DNA of 64,000 nucleotides, from positions 5,156,017 to 5,220,016 of the forward strand of contig NZ_JQML01000001.1 in NCBI RefSeq assembly GCF_000744705.1, given 5' to 3'. This stretch comes from Streptacidiphilus albus JL83 (GTDB taxonomy: Bacteria > Actinomycetota > Actinomycetes > Streptomycetales > Streptomycetaceae). The notes under the pieces were generated by a model. That model was not told where the DNA came from, searched no databases, and saw only the letters and a program-made list of their open reading frames with translations. Position numbers and translations under genes: made by a program. Positions 61,074 to 64,000 of the stretch are shown here, one piece after another; the first letter of the stretch is position 1; each line of letters begins with the position of its first letter.

Positions 61074-61909
61074 GCGGCGGCGCGGCGGGATCCGCCGCCG
61101 CTGGAGGCGGAACCGGCCGGGGGATCGCCGGTCGGGCGACCGAGCGGGCGTTCTGCGTGCTCGCCCCCAACGCCTCGCCGATGACGCTCGACGGCACCAA
61201 CACCTGGGTCCTCGCCGAGCCGGGCTCCGAGCTGGCCGTCGTGGTCGACCCGGGACCGCTGGACGAGGGCCACCTGCTCGCGGTCCGCGACCATGTCCGG
61301 CAGAGCGGCCGCCGGGTCGCGGAGATCCTGCTGACGCACGGCCACCCGGACCACGCCGAGGGCGCGGCGCGCTTCGCCGAGCTCACCGGCAGCGGGGTGC
61401 GGGCGCTGGACCCGGCGCTGCGGCTGGGCGCGGAGGGGCTGCACGACGGCGAGGTACTGGAGGTCGGCGGCCTGGAGCTGCGGATCGTCGGCACTCCCGG
61501 CCACACCTCGGACTCGCTCAGCTTCCGCATTCCCGCCGACGGCGCGGTGCTGACCGGGGACACCATCCTCGGCCGGGGCACGACCGTGGTCGCCCACCCG
61601 GACGGACGGCTCGGCGACTACCTGGACTCGCTGCAGCGGCTGCGGGCCCTGGCGGCCGGGCACGGCGTCGGCACGGTGCTTCCCGGTCACGGCCCGGTAC
61701 TGACCGACGCCCTCGGCGCGGTGGAGTTCTACCTGGCGCACCGCGCCTCGCGGCTGGCCCAGGTCGAGGCGGCGGTCGAGGCGGGCCTGCGCACCCCGGC
61801 GGAGGTCGTCGCCCGGGTCTACGCGGACGTCGACCCGCTGCTGTGGCCCGCCGCGGAGTGGTCGGTCCGGGCCCAGCTGGAGTACCTGAGCGAGCGCGGG
61901 GCGGTCTGA
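61070..61909 (+). CDS. Metallo-beta-lactamase-fold hydrolase (LACTB2-like)
   Basis: 279 residues. The metal site THGHPDHAEGA, GTPGHTSDS, GDTILG and PGHGP is complete, with the C-terminal LACTB2-type helix region (RVYADVDPLLWPAAEWSVRAQLEYL). Relatives are RNases or thioesterase-like hydrolases. The start is a TTG at 61070, with GGGAGG eight bases upstream, overlapping the NUDIX stop as TTGA; no ATG or GTG precedes the conserved part. Strictly coupled to the NUDIX gene. Confidence 0.9.
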   Translation: MSGGAAGSAAAGGGTGRGIAGRATERAFCVLAPNASPMTLDGTNTWVLAEPGSELAVVVDPGPLDEGHLLAVRDHVRQSGRRVAEILLTHGHPDHAEGAARFAELTGSGVRALDPALRLGAEGLHDGEVLEVGGLELRIVGTPGHTSDSLSFRIPADGAVLTGDTILGRGTTVVAHPDGRLGDYLDSLQRLRALAAGHGVGTVLPGHGPVLTDALGAVEFYLAHRASRLAQVEAAVEAGLRTPAEVVARVYADVDPLLWPAAEWSVRAQLEYLSERGAV

Positions 61910-62015
61910 GGCCGCCGCCCCGGGCCCGAGGCCGGACCCGGTCGCGTTCCCGGGAACGGTTCCTGCGAACGGGTGGGGCACGACGACGGACGGGGCGCAC
62001 GACAACGGGTGGGGG

Positions 62016-62043
62016 CATCGGCCGTAGGCCGTACCCCCACCCG
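62016..62043. terminator. Bidirectional hairpin between converging genes
   Basis: CGGGTGGGGG and GGCC on the left pair with GGCC and CCCCCACCCG on the right, with a small internal loop. It lies between the beta-lactamase-fold gene and the crp stop. Confidence 0.75.
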
Positions 62044-62086
62044 GGTGTCTGTGGCGCCGACGTCAGCGCATCAGCGCATCAGTACG

Positions 62087-62761
62087 TCAGCGCGAACGGC
62101 GTGCCAGCCGTTCGACGTCGAGCAGGATCACCGCGCGGGCCTCCAGCCGCAGCCAGCCGCGCCCGGCGAAGTCCGCGAGCGCCTTGTTCACGGTCTCCCG
62201 GGAGGCACCGACCAGCTGGGCCAGTTCCTCCTGGGTGAGGTCGTGCACCACGTGAATGCCCTCGTCGGAGGGCACACCGAAGCGGCGGGACAGGTCGAGC
62301 AGCGCCTTGGCGACACGTCCGGGGACGTCCGAGAAGACCAGGTCCGACATCACGTCGTTGGTGCGGCGCAGGCGCCGGGCGATGGCCCGGAGCAGCGAGA
62401 TGGCCACCTCGGGACGGGTGGTCAGCCAGGGCTGCAGGTCGCCGTGGCCCAGGCCGAGCAGCTTGACCTCGGTCAGCGCGGAGGCGGTGGCGGTGCGCGG
62501 TCCCGGGTCGAAGAGCGACAGCTCGCCGATCATCTCGCTCGGGCCGACCACGGCCAGCATGTTCTCACGGCCGTCGGGAGAGGTGCGGTGCAGCTTCACC
62601 TTGCCCTCGACGATGACGTAGAGCCGGTCGCCGGGGTCGCCCTCGTGGAAGAGGGACTCGCCGCGGGCGAGCGTGGTCTCCGTCATGGAGGCACGCAGCT
62701 CGGCAGCCTGCTCGTCATCCAGTGCGGTGAAGAGCGGGGCACGCCGCAGTACGTCGTCCAC
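62087..62761 (-). CDS. crp: Crp-family cAMP-responsive regulator
   Basis: 224 residues, the usual streptomycete Crp length. Cyclic-nucleotide-binding fold with LSLFDPGPRTATASALTE (phosphate-binding cassette, canonical Glu in GELS) and a C-terminal HTH (LTQEELAQLVGASRETVNKAL). GTG 62761 has AAGGAGG five bases upstream; the frame continues 26 codons further but without conservation. Crp controls germination, development and antibiotic onset in streptomycetes. Confidence 0.94.
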   Translation of the reverse strand: MDDVLRRAPLFTALDDEQAAELRASMTETTLARGESLFHEGDPGDRLYVIVEGKVKLHRTSPDGRENMLAVVGPSEMIGELSLFDPGPRTATASALTEVKLLGLGHGDLQPWLTTRPEVAISLLRAIARRLRRTNDVMSDLVFSDVPGRVAKALLDLSRRFGVPSDEGIHVVHDLTQEELAQLVGASRETVNKALADFAGRGWLRLEARAVILLDVERLARRSR

Positions 62762-62989
62762 TCGGTCCTCCTTGTCGGCCGTGCAGGCTTGAGGTGCGAT
62801 CCCCATCATGCCCGACCGGGAAACAGTGCGATCAATCACAACAAGTGTGGCTTATGGAAACCAGTGCTCCGTACGGGGGTACTGCCGGCAATGATCCGGC
62901 ATCCGTCGCTGCGGCGTCGGGCACTTCTCCGTTTCTCGCTCGCAGGGCCCGCGCGGATCGGCGCGCCACAGGTCAGGGGGCGGTGCCGG

Positions 62990-63955
62990 TCAGGGGGCGG
63001 TGCCGCCCAGGGCGGCGATCTCGGTGGGGGAGGCGTTGCCGCCGCTGCACACCACGGCGACGCGCCGACCGGCGAATTCGTCCGGTCGGGCGAGGACGGC
63101 CGCGAGCGCGGCGGCGCCCGCGCCTTCGGCGAGGGTGTGCGCATGGCCGGCCAGCAGCCGCTGGGCGGAGCCGATCTCCTTGTCGGAGACCAGGTGGAAG
63201 CCGGACAGGCCCGTCCGCATCAGCCGCTGCGGCAGTTCGAAGCCGCGCCCGGTGGCCAGTCCCTCGACAGCGGTCAGGTTCGGCCGCTCCACGCAGACGC
63301 CCGCCTGCCAGGAGTCGTGGGCGGCCGGGGCGGCGGCGGACTGGACCGCGATCACCCGGCAGCGCGGTGCGAGCTCGGCGGCGACCAGGCAGGCGGCAGC
63401 GGCCCCGGTGCCGCTGCCGACCGGCACGACCAGCGCGTCCAGGTCCGGCCGGGAGCGGAAGAGCTCCAGGTAGAGGGTGCCGACCCCGGCCACCAGGGCG
63501 GGGGTGTCGCCGGGGCTGACCAGCAGGCTGCCCTCCCGCGCCGCCGACTCCTCGGCCCACTGCTGCGCCGTCGCCAGCGACGGCCCGTACAGGACCGTCG
63601 TCGCGCCGAGTGCCCGGACCGCCCGGACCTTGGCCTCGTTGGCGGCGGCGGGCATCACCACCGTGCAGGGCGTGCCGAAGGCCGCACAGGCGTAGGCGAC
63701 GGACTGGGCGTGGTTGCCGGTGGAGTAGGTGACCAGCCCGCGCGCCCGCTGCTCCGGGGTGAGGCCGGCCAGCAGGGTGAGGCCGCCGCGCACCTTGAAC
63801 GCCCCGACCGGCTGGGTGTTCTCGTGCTTGACGAACACCGTCGCCCCGGCCACCGCGTCGAGCGCCGGATAGGACCACATCGGGGTGGCGGGCAGCCGGT
63901 CGGCCAGCAGCGCCTCGGCGGCGAGGACGTCGGCGAACGTGGGTCCGGGTTCCAT
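62990..63955 (-). CDS. PLP-dependent threonine/serine dehydratase-like enzyme
   Basis: 321 residues of the fold-type II family: the PLP Lys in GAFKVRGGL, the Asn/phosphate elements YSTGNHAQSVAYA and GSGTGAAA, and a C-terminal CSGGNAS. The regulatory ACT domain of biosynthetic threonine deaminase is absent, so it is a catabolic type, deaminating Thr or Ser to a 2-oxoacid. Its reactive enamine product is a RidA substrate. ATG 63955. A 17-bp direct repeat covers its stop codon (62975-63008). Confidence 0.92.
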   Translation of the reverse strand: MEPGPTFADVLAAEALLADRLPATPMWSYPALDAVAGATVFVKHENTQPVGAFKVRGGLTLLAGLTPEQRARGLVTYSTGNHAQSVAYACAAFGTPCTVVMPAAANEAKVRAVRALGATTVLYGPSLATAQQWAEESAAREGSLLVSPGDTPALVAGVGTLYLELFRSRPDLDALVVPVGSGTGAAAACLVAAELAPRCRVIAVQSAAAPAAHDSWQAGVCVERPNLTAVEGLATGRGFELPQRLMRTGLSGFHLVSDKEIGSAQRLLAGHAHTLAEGAGAAALAAVLARPDEFAGRRVAVVCSGGNASPTEIAALGGTAP

Positions 63956-64000
63956 GGCGCCATCGTCCCGGCAGACCGGCGGGGGGTCCAGGGCAGGCCG

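Overview
The window is chromosomal DNA of a very GC-rich actinomycete, most likely a member of the Streptomycetaceae. Four things point there: strong codon bias to G/C at third positions, frequent GTG starts, a wblA-type WhiB gene next to a class A penicillin-binding protein and a pair of ArsA-like ATPases, and the block ffs, dnaX, ybaB, recR, DUF5063, lysC, asd. No species can be named from the sequence alone.

Layout. 1-4600 (minus strand) is one run: a Tat-exported hydrolase, a two-gene ABC exporter, a histidine kinase and the start of its response regulator. 5003-8136 holds a small membrane protein, an esterase, an SMP-30-like lactonase without a visible start codon and a protein of unknown function. 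8269-15044 is rich in signalling: two two-component pairs, a receiver-only protein and three small membrane proteins. 15082-19637 has two regulator/oxidoreductase pairs (HxlR and TetR types), each divergent around visible operator-like repeats, with a secreted beta-sandwich protein between them. 19728-21164 is an AlbA-domain regulator with a 10-bp inverted repeat at its promoter.

21317-25017 is an accretion site at a tRNA-Ser(GGA). A 54-bp stretch of the tRNA 3' half is present three times in the same orientation, and each copy is followed by its own terminator hairpin. The two intervals between copies carry a VapBC-type toxin-antitoxin pair with a palindromic operator, gene remnants, and a second toxin-antitoxin-like pair behind a repeated GACGTACGTC operator. 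No integrase is left there.

25160-37326 is core genome: SRP RNA, DNA polymerase III tau/gamma, YbaB, RecR, DUF5063, aspartokinase (with an internal start), aspartate-semialdehyde dehydrogenase, a sigma factor with a repetitive N-terminus and its membrane partner, SURF1 and an S9 peptidase. 37536-45678 holds a secreted sedolisin-type protease, a drug exporter, an aldo/keto reductase and an ECF sigma operon with a PASTA protein and a lipoprotein. 45785-48489 is a decayed mobile region (IS1380 remnant, broken tyrosine integrase) ending at tRNA-Pro(CGG). 48713-51156 is ordinary (LysR, phosphoesterase, YqeY). 51251-53251 is a second decayed patch (methyltransferase and ISL3 remnants, a gene of lower GC, an SGNH-hydrolase remnant). 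53599-63955 returns to core genes: PBP, wblA, ArsA pair, RidA, NUDIX, metallo-beta-lactamase fold, Crp and a PLP-dependent dehydratase.

No CRISPR array, prophage, replication origin or secondary-metabolite cluster is visible. The most interesting parts are the tandem tRNA-Ser att array with its toxin-antitoxin cargo, the sigma factor with a tetrapeptide-repeat leader, and several strikingly clean palindromic operators.
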